From Halicephalobus mephisto (lineage: Eukaryota; Nematoda; Chromadorea; Rhabditida; Panagrolaimidae): a stretch of 64,000 nt of DNA. Below, in pieces: positions 42,501-52,075 of this stretch. The notes under the pieces were generated by a model. That model searched no databases. It worked only from the letters and a program-made list of their open reading frames with translations, and was not told the origin of the DNA. Position 1 is the stretch's first letter. The number at the start of each line of letters is the position of its first letter. A program made the position numbers and the translations under genes. The stretch is from positions 248,001 through 312,000 of the forward strand of contig SWDT01000186.1 in the NCBI GenBank assembly GCA_009193035.1, given 5' to 3'.

Positions 42501-44793
42501 TTTTTGTTCGGAATCAGATGGAACATTTAGATTTATTGCTTTGGAATTGTGTGATTGTTCTTTGAGAGAATATGTGATGAATCATGAAACTCAAAGAAGA
42601 TATTCAGATGTTCCTAAAGTTGATATTATGAGACAAGCGACAGAAGGATTGGCATATCTTCATCAAAATAGTATTGGTTTGTTTTAATTTTTTAATATGT
42701 AAGAAAAATAACTTGTGTTTTATCTAAATTGATGATTAGAAGTTGAAGTCGAAATCTTGAATTTTCGTTCTGAGATAATAGTTTTAAATTTTGTTGTTTT
42801 AAAAGCTGTTTTATCTAAATTAATTTGGATTTTTTGAGTCGAAAATCATGTTTCAACGAAAAATCCAAATTTTGATTTTAAACTTTGATCATTAACTTTA
42901 ATTTTTATGTTTACTACTTTATCTTAATTCATAGTTAGAAGTTGAAGTCGAAATCTTGAATTTTCGTTCTGAGATGAAATTTTTAAATTTTGTTGTTTTA
43001 AAAGTTGTTTTTTCTAAATTAATTTGGATTTTTTGAGTCAAAAATCATGTTTCAACGAAAAATCCAAATTTTGATTATGAATTCTGTTGACTTTTATAAA
43101 TTAGTAGTGTTTTTGAGATTATTGTGGTTGTACTTATGATTTTTTAGATATTTATTAATAGTTTCATGTGTAAAAATTAATTTTCAAAGATGAACAAAAA
43201 GTTCTACATTATGATCCTAGTTCAGAGGTTTCTAAATTTATTGCAAAAATATAATTTTAAAGCATTGAGTATGAAATAACTATTAAAATAAGCGTAGTTT
43301 TAGACTGCTTTAATTTGTAAAAAGTTCTAGAAAGTTGTTTTGGAGTAATTTCATAAGGATTTTTGATTTTTGTAGTAAGGATTTAATGGTTGGTGTTTAG
43401 TTCATCGTGATATTAAACCAGAAAATATCCTGTTAACTAGAGATACAAGAGGAAAGATAAGAGTTCTTATTTCTGATTTTGGACTTTGTAAACAGATTAG
43501 AGCTGGACATGCTTCTATTTCAAGAATGTCAGGACTTGCTGGAACAGATGGATGGATCGCTCCGGAAGCTTACATTGATGGAGCGAGTATTACATGTCTT
43601 GCAGATGTTTTTAGTCTTGGTTGTTTGTATTTTTATATTTTAACAGACGGAAAACATCCTTTTGGAGAAAAAACTACAAGACAAGGAAATATTTTGAAAG
43701 GTGAATATAATTTGGCAGCTTTGACTCAAAGAGATACGTCGTTCAATATTGCGGCGTTAAATTTGGTGGAAAATATGATTCAATTGAAACCTAAAATTAG
43801 ACCGAGACTTACAGTAGTTTTGAGTCATCCTATGTTTTGGACAAATGAGAAAATTTTACAATTTTTTATGGATGTAAGTGATAGAATTGAACCGAAAAAT
43901 GAAGAAGGATCAGAAGTGGTTGAAAGATTAGAAAGATGTGGAACAAGAGTGACGAAAAATTTTATCGGTGTTATTGATGATCTTTTAAAAGCAGATTTGA
44001 AACAACGTAGAAGTTATAAAGGGGATTCAATAAGAGATTTATTAAGAGCATTGAGAAATAAAAAACATCATTATCATGAAATTCCTCAAGAAGTTCGACA
44101 ACAAGTTGGAGAAATTCCAAATGGATATACGCAATATTGGACATCGAAATTTCCAAGAGTAAGATGGTTTTTTTATTTTTAAAAAGTTTAACTTTTTTAA
44201 TTTAAAATTATTTTTTTAATTTTTAGAAAATTTAATTTTTTTAGTTTAAAAATTGTTACTTTTTTTATTTTAAAAAAATTTAACTTTTTTTATTTAAAAT
44301 TATTTTTTTATTTTAAAAAAATTTAATTTTTAATTTAAAAATCATTACTTTTTTTATTTTTGAAGAAATTAATTTTTTTGTTTGAAATTTTTAAAAAGAC
44401 TTTTTAAATTTTGTTTTTCAGCTATTGATGCATGTTTATAATGCAATGATATGTTGTGCTGAGGAATCTGTATTTGCGACATATTATCCCATGGAAGCTC
44501 ATTCGTTTTGTAACAGAAGATTAGAAGAAGAACTTGATAGTGATTTCATTATTGCTGGACAAGGATTTAATTTGAAACATACTATGTCAACGCCGGCTTT
44601 GCCAGGAAGTCCTGGAAAAATTCAAAGAGAAGGGACACCGGAAAATTGGAGAAATCAAGGACCGATATCAGCAAATGCGGCTAAAAAAAGAAAGAAAAAG
44701 AAAAGGGCTCCAATAAGTGTTTTGTCAACAACGGATGAATTGGATCAAGATAGAAAACAAGATGACGATATAAAAGAAGAGTCTCCAGAATGA
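33506..44793 (+). CDS. ire-1: IRE1 ER-stress sensor kinase/endoribonuclease
   Basis: Seven exons, 33506-33586, 33756-33879, 34270-34443, 34490-34899, 41440-42676, 43401-44158 and 44422-44793, give 1051 residues. Exon 1 is a signal peptide ([19 protein letters not shown]). The lumenal sensor is recognised by [28 protein letters not shown] and, later, [13 protein letters not shown] membrane segment [19 protein letters not shown] lies near residue 480. The kinase has [29 protein letters not shown] and DFG. The KEN-type RNase ends with [20 protein letters not shown] and [14 protein letters not shown], retaining the His-x-Tyr region. The family splices xbp-1 mRNA after ER stress. Intron 4 (6.5 kb) contains the whole opposite-strand unc-105 gene. 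The cytosolic tail is Lys-rich (KKRKKKKR). Confidence 0.95.
35046..40220 (-). CDS. unc-105: DEG/ENaC sodium channel subunit, UNC-105 type
   Basis: Nine exons, 40220-39953, 39030-38810, 38767-38669, 38626-38545, 37916-37360, 37133-36875, 36827-36667, 36512-35896 and 35472-35046, give 896 residues, near the C. elegans UNC-105 size. TM1 is [20 protein letters not shown]; the extracellular domain has a furin-like RTKR, many Cys, and the degenerin blocks [35 protein letters not shown] and [14 protein letters not shown]2 is preceded by [22 protein letters not shown]-105 works in muscle, interacting genetically with collagen IV. The gene sits wholly inside an ire-1 intron on the other strand; from memory the two genes have adjacent names (C41C4) in C. 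elegans. The C-terminus is Ser-rich then acidic. An alternative first exon exists at 39167-39125. Confidence 0.9.
35655..35860. repeat. Interspersed repeat copy in the last unc-105 intron
   Basis: Same ordered blocks as 22110-22285 (TGATTATTTCGTAATTG, TTCCTAGATAGG, GATTTTCGTATATCG, TAGATGTACGGAAAATC, ACCTTG). Confidence 0.6.
39125..39167 (-). CDS. Alternative first coding exon of unc-105
   Basis: ATG GCA ACT at 39167 opens 14 codons ([14 protein letters not shown]) and ends A|GTATGG, phase 1, exactly the phase of the acceptor at 39030. Splicing would give [20 protein letters not shown] and skip the 89-residue Ser-rich N-terminus of the long form. It has no other coding explanation and suggests a second internal promoter between 39168 and 39952. 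Confidence 0.5.
40221..40559. promoter_or_regulatory. Upstream region of unc-105 within the ire-1 intron
   Basis: Non-repetitive 340 bp before the unc-105 ATG, with ACACAGACACAATTGAATGACG and TGATGAGTGATGAGTTAACTG. It is the most likely location of the long-form unc-105 promoter; no known site is identified with certainty. Confidence 0.35.
40560..41160. repeat. About 155-bp tandem repeat, nearly four copies
   Basis: Each unit has TACAGTAATTCAGTCTTGAAAG, then AAATAATTGTAAAATTGTTGAAA, then TTATTGGAAACAAGGAAG. The latter block starts at about 40681, 40839 and 40992, giving a period of 153-159 bp. It fills the space between the unc-105 5' region and ire-1 exon 5. Confidence 0.85.
42720..43090. 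repeat. Two tandem copies of the TTCGTTCTGAGATAAT repeat
   Basis: 42735-42900 and 42915-43085 are about 180 bp apart and over 90 percent alike by eye, each with GAAGTTGAAGTCGAAATCTT, TTTTCGTTCTGAGAT and TCAACGAAAAATCCAAATTT. They match 7870-8220 and lie in ire-1 intron 5. Confidence 0.75.
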
Positions 44794-45029
44794 GAAAATG
44801 TGATACTCGTATCTGGATCGGGTTTTGAATGTTTTAGTTTTAGAATATTTCTGGTTGTCCCATATTTTGTCATTATTTTGGAATTATTTTTGTCTACTCA
44901 TTCCATCAGTATCTTGCGAGTTTTTTGATTGGTATATCGTGCCTTGTGATAAACTTGAATTGAACAATCTCTCGGAAGCAAATTATGGGGTATTTTTTGT
45001 TTGGGCAATTAAAGATATCAAGAATAGTA

Positions 45030-45430
45030 TCTGGAAAAGTAGGAAAATAACCCCTCTCAGTCACTATCCGAAATAACTTCTAGAGCTATCAAAAATGAGA
45101 AGAGTGACTGAGTTTAATGATTATGAATCTCTCAGTCACTATCTGGATAATTGGTTACTAGTTAGACAGTATTTAAAGGAAATTTCCTAGACACCATCAA
45201 TTCAGTGAGTCTAGGGATAGTGTCCAAAAAAGCAGAAATTACTTTTCCAGTCACTATCCAAAACTCCTTGTTGACTTGTAAGAAACCGAATTTTCATTTA
45301 AAAAATAGTGACTAATTTAAATACATCATTCTGTTACTATTCATGTAGTATTATTAAGGATAGTGTCCAAAAAGGAGAAAGTGTCATTTTCAGTCACTAT
45401 CCGGAATTGGTTGTTCATTTGTGAAAAATA
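45030..45430. repeat. GATAGTGAC-family element, left copy
   Basis: Dense in CAGTCACTATCC / GGATAGTGACTG. 45030-45282 is matched in inverted orientation at 50423-50676 with about 95 percent identity by eye; 45357-45425 is a direct partial repeat of 45215-45285. Confidence 0.8.
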
Positions 45431-45721
45431 TTTTTCAATAATAATTTCGAATAGCGACTAAGTTAGACAACGAATTTTTATGACTTTTAATGAGCAGTAA
45501 AATACTCATTTTTCTATTTTTGAATTCTACGCAATCCAACTGACAAACTCTTGTAACAGAAGACATCTCCATGGAGACGGAGTTCCGTTTTTCGCTTGAG
45601 AACGATTTTTTTGCAGCTGCTTGAGTTATTTGATTTAACATTTATTTCTTTTACACAAATATTTAAAAAATATTTAATAGATGTCGTAATGCTTATTTAG
45701 TTACGAATTTGCTATTTAATC

Positions 45722-48700
45722 ATGGAAAAAGAAGAAATTGTGGTTTCTGAAAAAGTTTCGACTGGGTTAAAATCAGGAAGAAGTCCGAGTATTTCCCACG
45801 TATTGGAAGAAGCCAGTTCCGTGATTCTGAATGAGGAAGAATCTCCTCCTCTTTATAACTTTGTTGGAATGCCTACTTCAAGTAAGGTTTAATTTCGAAA
45901 AAAATCAGATAATTTCGTAAAATTAAAAAAATTAAACTACACCGAAATTTGTAAAAAATCCAAAATTTAAATCGTCGTAACTCAGTGAATATTTGATGGA
46001 TTTTCATAATTATTTTTCTATTATCTTTATATGAGTTTTGTATTTCATTTGATATCAAGAAATTACAAAATTAGATGTGGTTTTTGAGGAAAATTTGTGA
46101 TTATAAAAATTTCCTTTTGCGTCGTAATCGCAGTTGTCGAGTCTTGGCGTTGTGTTCCAGATCCAATTCGATTCATTTCTTGTGAAACAAAGATCCTACA
46201 TTTTCTAAAAGCTTATACAGTAGAACTTGGATATAAGATACCCTGGCTATAATATATTCTTTCTTATAAGATACGCTTTGACTAGTCCCGAGGGGGTATC
46301 TTATATCCAAGTTCGACTGTATATAGAACTAGGTATTTTGTAATTATTTTAAAAAATATATATAATACAGTAGATCGTGGATATAAAATATTCCCACTAT
46401 AACATATCTCACTTTATAGAATACGGCACGAGTGAGTTTGGTTAGTCTGCCTTCAAATTTACCCCCGTTATGATATATTTTTTGTTATAAGATATGCTTT
46501 GCCCGATCCCAAGGAGGTATTTTATATCCAAGTTCTACTGTATTATAGCGAGGGTTAATTTGAAAACAGACTAACCAAACTCACTTAATCACACCGTATG
46601 CTATAACAAGAAATATATTATAGCGGGGGGTATCTTATACAAGTTCGACCGTGTTCAGTTTTGCAAAATATATGATCATGAAAGAAATAGTGAAATTATC
46701 TGAATTAGATGCGAAAAATTACGAAAATACCCACGTATACAAAGTTACATCAGTTTTTAATTTTAATTTTTTAAATGTTTTATTTTTGAATATTTTAAAG
46801 TTCAATTTTAAATTTTTTTAAATTGAATTCTGATGTTAGAAATTGTAATTATTACTGAACATATTAAAAATTTAAAAATTAAAAATTTATTAGATATCCC
46901 TAAATTAGAAAATTTCAATTTTTTAAATGTTTTATTTTTGAGTATTTTAAAGTTCAATTTTAAATTTCTTAAAAATTTAATTTTGTTTAAAGTTGTAATT
47001 GTTGCTGAAAACACCAGGAATTCAAGAAATAATCCGGATTCTGGATTTACTTTTAGCTGTGATGTCATCGTGGAGGACTTGTTTCCAGAATTTTCCATTT
47101 TTAAAATTATCTCTTTTCAATTATTCATTTTTATTATTTTTATTTTTACAGAACAAGGTAGAACTAACGACAGCCATTTCTACTCGCAGTTCAATGAAGA
47201 TTCGTTCATCAAAGAACACAGATTGACCCCTGGGGTCTTCGGGAAAGGAGGTGTGGCTCTTCCTCCTCGAGCGGAACTCAACGACCTCCTCAAGGACGGG
47301 GAAAGCATAAAAGTAATGTGCTTCACCTGGAACATCAACGGGAAATCCATCTCTTCCATCAGATCTATCAACGACCTCTTCCAGCAGATACCCCCTCAGG
47401 AAAGACCGGATGTCTTCGCCGTTGCTGTTCAGGAGCTTCCATCCACGACATTGTAAGTTTTGATATATGAAATAGTTAATTTTCAACTTTTTCGATATAT
47501 GGAAAAGTGAATTTTTATTTCTATATGGATATATGAAATAGTTAATTTGGAACTTTTTTGATATATGGAAAAGTGGATTTCTATATGGATATGTGAAATA
47601 GTTAACTTTGAACTTTTCCATTTTGATTTGTAGAATAATTGGATTTGAATTTTTTAGATTCTTATATATGAAATAGTTAATTTTTAACTTTGTGATTTCG
47701 ATATATGAGATGGTTAATTTTGGATTTTTAGGATTTCGTATATTTAGTTTTGGAATTTTTCGATATATGAAATGATTAATGTTGGACTTTTTGATGTATG
47801 GAATTTCAAATGTCATTAGTTTTGATATATGGAATATTTAATTTTGAATTTTTTAGATTTTCACGTATGGAATGATTAATTTTAAAATTTTCCACTTTCA
47901 GAAGATTCCATCGCGATATGGTCCAGGGAATCCAGGAGGGGATTAAGAACACTCACCAGACTTTCTGTTGGGTCCGACAGTGGTCCCAGTTGCTCATTGT
48001 TTTTATAAAAAAACATTTGTGTCTCTACACTTCGAGTGAGTTTTTCGTTTTCGAAACAGTGATTTCGGTTGGTCTTTGACTTTTGAAATAACACTACTCC
48101 AATTTCGAAGATAATCAAAATTCTCGTAGTTGATTTTTGAGTTTCCAGGACAACACTTGACTGATATGCAAAATTTTTCCATATAGTTTCTGTTCAAAAC
48201 CAAGTTTTTAAAAATAAGTAATTTTGTTTGGTTTCAGAGGAAGTTATGTGGATGCAAAAATGAATTTTAAGTAATTAATGTTCATCCTTAAATAAAAGAA
48301 TACTGATCTAGATCATTAAGTGGTCTGCCGCTAGGGGTCAAACCACGGTGAAGGCACGCCATCCCGTCCGATCTGGCAAGTTAAGCGCCGTAGGGCTTGA
48401 TTAGTACTTGGATCGGAGACGTCCTGGGAATCTCGAGTGCTCCTAGTTTTTTGATTTTATTCTAAATACCAAAAATATTAGAACACAGATCAGGAAGCGA
48501 CGGTAACCACCTCTCAGAGGTAATCGAGACATTTATTTCCACTTTTTTTTAACTCTCTAATTTCACCTGCAAAAAACGAAAAAGTAGTCGAATTGGAAAT
48601 CTCGAATGTTTCTAGTTTTTCCAAGAATAAATACCGTTTCTCATCACATCATTTTGCACATATAATTTCTACTTAAAACCAGACAAGTACTTTTTTGACA

Positions 48701-50166
48701 ACTTTTAGTTTAGCTCTGAGTAGAAAACAAGTGGACATAATTCTACATATCATTCAAGTGGCGTTAATTTTCAAAATGATCATTGAAATTTCGTTTTGGG
48801 ATCACTTTTATTCTTTTTACAACGAAAGATCCAATTTGACTTTTTAAAAAATCAATCTTTCATATTATGACTCATATTCCAAGTTGATTCTTTTACTTTA
48901 TAAAGCTTTCCCTTCAGGACCTGAGTACCAATTTGTCGCCAGTAGCAGACTCGCGAAGCCTTTCAAAACGAAAGGAGCCATTGGGATCTGTTTCAGAATC
49001 CTCCAAGCTTCATTCGTCTTCATTTCTTGTCATTTTTCACGTAAGATTTTTTCCAATATGAAGATTACAATAATTATTTATTTTTAATTCTTTGATCTCA
49101 GCGAACCGGTGTGGTTGCGCGAGGGATAAGAGAACCTTATTTATCCGAACAATAATAAGATTAAACATAATAATAATCATAATTAACTAGTCAACACTCA
49201 GTCTGTCGTGTACAGTATACCTACGGTCCAGCACGTAGACTATTTTCCTTCGAGACTGCACATTCTGACTTATCTACACAATGACCAATTAACACATAGA
49301 TATAGCATTAATATTTATCTTTTAGATGGCAGTTTGAAAAACCGATTATTAGACTACAAGAAAGCCTCCCAAGCATTTAATTTTAAAAATACCCTGAAAC
49401 CAAATTCACCACTGAGAGAACAACATTCGATATTCAATGCTAATGTTGTTTTTTGGTTTGGAGACTTGAACTTTAGATTAGCAGAAAGATTAAACGCAGA
49501 TGACATAGGTCAAAAGTACGGTAAACAAATTTTTGTTCATCGACAGGATTTTGACGAACTTTTCAAAGTCGATGAATTGAAACAGAGTATGGAAGATGGA
49601 TTGGCCTTCAACGGGTTCAGAGAAGCTAGTGTTATTTTTCCTCCGAGTTACAAATTCATCACTGGGACACAGAATTACTCGAAACATAGAATTCCTAGTT
49701 ATACGGTAGGTTCCGAAACTTTTCGACAAGTAGATAGTGATTAATGTAAATAATCACTTCTAGTCACTATTCTAGATGATTTATGCAGCTGTCAAAAATA
49801 ACAGTTCCAATGCTAATCTTGGATAGTGACTAATTTCGACAGTTACTTGGTCACTATCCACACAATTTCGTTCCTGTTTGGATAGTGACTGATTTTTACA
49901 ATTTGCACTTTGACTTAATCACTGCTTTTACAACACCATTACAGGACAGAATATTGTACTATTCCATGAGATCGAACGACATCCAGCCAGTCCGTTATGA
50001 CATTGTCTGGCCAATCACTGTATCGGACCACAAAGCGATCTACGGTATCTACATGGCAAAGGTTGTGAACGGTCCTTTGAGTCCTCTCCCCATGGAATCT
50101 CTTCAAATAATCTATCCGGGTAACGGTGGTGATAGTTCTGGTAACGACGATGAAACCAAAGAATAA
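45722..50166 (+). CDS. inpp-1: Phosphoinositide 5-phosphatase, INPP5E type
   Basis: Six exons, 45722-45881, 47152-47452, 47902-48035, 48918-49040, 49326-49705 and 49945-50166, join in frame to 439 residues. The catalytic fold shows MCFTWNINGKS, VFAVAVQELPST, FKTKGAIGICFRI, FISCHFS, FWFGDLNFRLAE (the WxGDxNxR motif), FPPSYKF, PSYTDRILYY (the P-x-x-x-DR motif) and VSDHKAIYG. KTKGA and SYTDR match INPP5E more than OCRL or SKIP types. INPP5E removes the 5-phosphate from PI(4,5)P2 and PI(3,4,5)P3, in cilia in other animals. The C-terminus (GNDDETKE) lacks the CaaX box of human INPP5E. Intron 1 has MITEs and intron 3 a 5S-like gene. The gene is bracketed by an inverted pair of 253-bp repeats. Confidence 0.88.
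46210..46660. mobile_element. MITE pair with TACAGTAGAACTTGGATATAAG ends
   Basis: A 110-bp palindromic copy at 46213-46322 and a longer one at about 46370-46650 share the end ACAGTAGAACTTGGATATAA and its complement. The longer copy contains a further inverted block (GAGTGAGTTTGGTTAGTCTG near 46430 and its complement near 46570). No coding capacity; both sit in intron 1 of the 5-phosphatase gene. Confidence 0.75.
47455..47885. repeat. Minisatellite of GATATATGAAATAGTTAATTT units
   Basis: About ten imperfect units, 30-50 bp, fill intron 2 of the 5-phosphatase gene. The unit core is TATATGRAATAGTTAATTTTGAACTTTTT. A minus-strand ORF across it (to 47816) is only repeat. Confidence 0.8.
48331..48446 (+). 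rRNA. 5S rRNA-like gene in an intron (copy 2)
   Basis: It differs from copy 1 at only a few positions (for example GAAGGCAC versus GAAAACAC, and CTCCTAG versus CTCTTAG at the end). The full 5S core, promoter boxes and closing helix are present, followed by T6. It lies in intron 3 of the 5-phosphatase gene, in host sense. The match to copy 1 begins within 3-5 bases of the 5S start (at GCCGCTAGGGG) and the upstream DNA is unrelated. Confidence 0.7.
48447..48622 (+). repeat. Spacer plus truncated 5S end, copy 2
   Basis: Spacer with ATATTAGAACACAGATCAGG and CTCTCAGAGGTAATCGAGAC as at the first locus, then GAATTGGAAATCTCGAATG and CTAGTTTTT, the same truncated 5S end. The homology stops at this second T run. 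Confidence 0.75.
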
Positions 50167-50422
50167 AAGATTTGTGACTTTTGAAAATTAAACTTTTGCA
50201 ATTCTTTATTTTTGCAATTTTCTCGGCAGTTGGCCTGGAAAATGGATTGGACAATTGACAGCTCTGAGAAGGAAAATCGGTCATTTGGCGATCTCGGTGG
50301 GTCCGCCAATTATTGTTTTTCGGAGGTTTTCTACTTTGTGGTAGATTCCAATAGTATCTGGATGGGGTAATAAATAACAAAACCCACTAGCTATTCAGAG
50401 TTATTATTAAAAAATACTTTTT
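50167..50422. other. 3' flank of the 5-phosphatase gene
   Basis: Probable 3' UTR followed by 150 bp of mixed-composition DNA (ATTTGGCGATCTCGGTGGGT). No gene recognised on either strand. Confidence 0.4.
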
Positions 50423-50676
50423 TACAAGTCAACAAGGAGTTTCGGATAGTGACTGGAAAAGTAATTTCTGCTTTTTTTGGACACTATCCTTAGACTCACT
50501 GAATTGATGATACCTGGGAAATTTCCTTTAAATACTGTCTAACTAGTAACCAATTATCCAGATAGTGACTGAGAGATTCATAATCATTAAACTCAGTCAC
50601 TCTTCTCATTTTTGACAGCTCTAGAAATTATTTCGGATAGTGACTGAGAGGAATTATTTTCCTACTTTTCCGGATG
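50423..50676. repeat. GATAGTGAC-family element, right inverted copy
   Basis: The reverse complement of 45030-45282 over about 253 bp, including TTACAAGTCAACAAGGAGTT, GACACTATCCTTAGACTCAC and GTCTAACTAGTAACCAATTA. A weaker relative is in intron 5 of the phosphatase gene (49730-49890). Confidence 0.85.
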
Positions 50677-52075
50677 CTGTTCAAAATTATTTCGGAAAAA
50701 ACTCAGATTTTTAAAATCCAATTTTCCCACTGTTACAGCAAACAGAAGCAGACTTTGTACCAGTGATTCGAAGTCCGTTCTTTCGAAAGATTTCAAAACA
50801 GTATCCAATTGATTTTTCTCGAACATCTAAACAATTTCTATTTGTAACTTTTTAAAAACAAACAAGTTTGTTATCAGATGAATTTTAATCTTTTGAGGCT
50901 AATCAATATTCGTTGAATTTGTTATAATCTTGTTCTTGGCCTCGAGAAGAAAACTTTCTGTTTGTTTGCTTTGTCTCGAGATTTTCAGACGAGGAAATGA
51001 AACTTTTAACATTTGATTTTGTCAAAACTACGATGACGAAGTAATTCGGGTTCGATGAATTGTTTTCAACGTTCAAAATAGAACTTGGTTGTAGGCAGTT
51101 TTATTGCTTTTGTTTGATTCGAAAATGGGAGTTTTAGTGTCAGTTTTAATAGCGGAAGTATTTTAAATGATAATGACGGGATTTTCACGTATGAATTTTG
51201 TTAAAAAATCCTTTAAAATATTACCACAACTTTCTTTAAAAAATCTTGAATTTTAAGGATCACCAAATAATAAAATCTTTTTAATGAAGATAAAACTTAA
51301 TAATGTAAAATTTATTTTTTTAAAATAAATATATTGAAAAATTTCGAAAATAAAAGTCGTTATTTAATAAATTTTAAAATTGATAAAACTCATTCGAAAT
51401 CCCTTTGATAATATCCTCAACAATTTTTGATAAGATCCCATGTATGGAAACTTTCTCAGCCCATCAGCTAAATCCCCAGTCCCACCCATGAATGACATCT
51501 TGTCTCCCTAAGGGTGTTCCTAGCACTTATCAAAGACCCTTCCACTCAATAAAAAATGGTTTCCTCTGAACTTTCACCCCGTTGTTGACTTTGCAAATCA
51601 GACACAAGCCAACTCATCGATCCGTTCTCGCAAGTAAAACTGGCCCAGTCCCCGTTTTCGTGTCTTTTGAAATGAAAAAACTGGCATGTTGAACGTATAA
51701 AAAAAGAGAAAATGTTCCCAGGCCAATTTCTTCTTGGTTTGCCCTTTACTTGGCGCCATTTCTGCCTACATAGAAAAACGAAGAACTTGTTCCAATCGAG
51801 TTGGTTTTCTTCCAATTGATTCCTGACGCGATTTTTCTTCCTTTTTGCAGTTTTTATATCCAACGATTGAAACAATTTTGAGTTTTACTTTTTCCATATA
51901 TATATTTCGCGTGAGTTACAGTTATTATTATTTGTAGGTATACTTTTGTGATTTTTGCTATGGAATTTTTATTTTCAGGTGCCTTGTGGCCGTAGGAATC
52001 TAGATGTAAAGACCATAAATTTGGATCATTTTATTTCTCCCATATTTACCATCCGAAAGTCCATTACCATCAGAA
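50677..52075. other. Intergenic before the DNAJC14-like gene
   Basis: Mostly AT-rich. 51420-51560 is GC-richer (CCCCAGTCCCACCCATGAATG, CCTAAGGGTGTTCC) without an open frame of note. The minus-strand ORF 51546-51875 has no splice context or recognisable content. The promoter of the next gene is presumably in the last few hundred bases. Confidence 0.4.

Noticed and set aside
45435..45641. Minus-strand ORF upstream of the 5-phosphatase
   Set aside because: No start context, splice partners or recognisable content; overlaps repeat-derived sequence.
47121..47816. 231-aa minus-strand ORF
   Set aside because: Made of a minisatellite plus the antisense of phosphatase exon 2.
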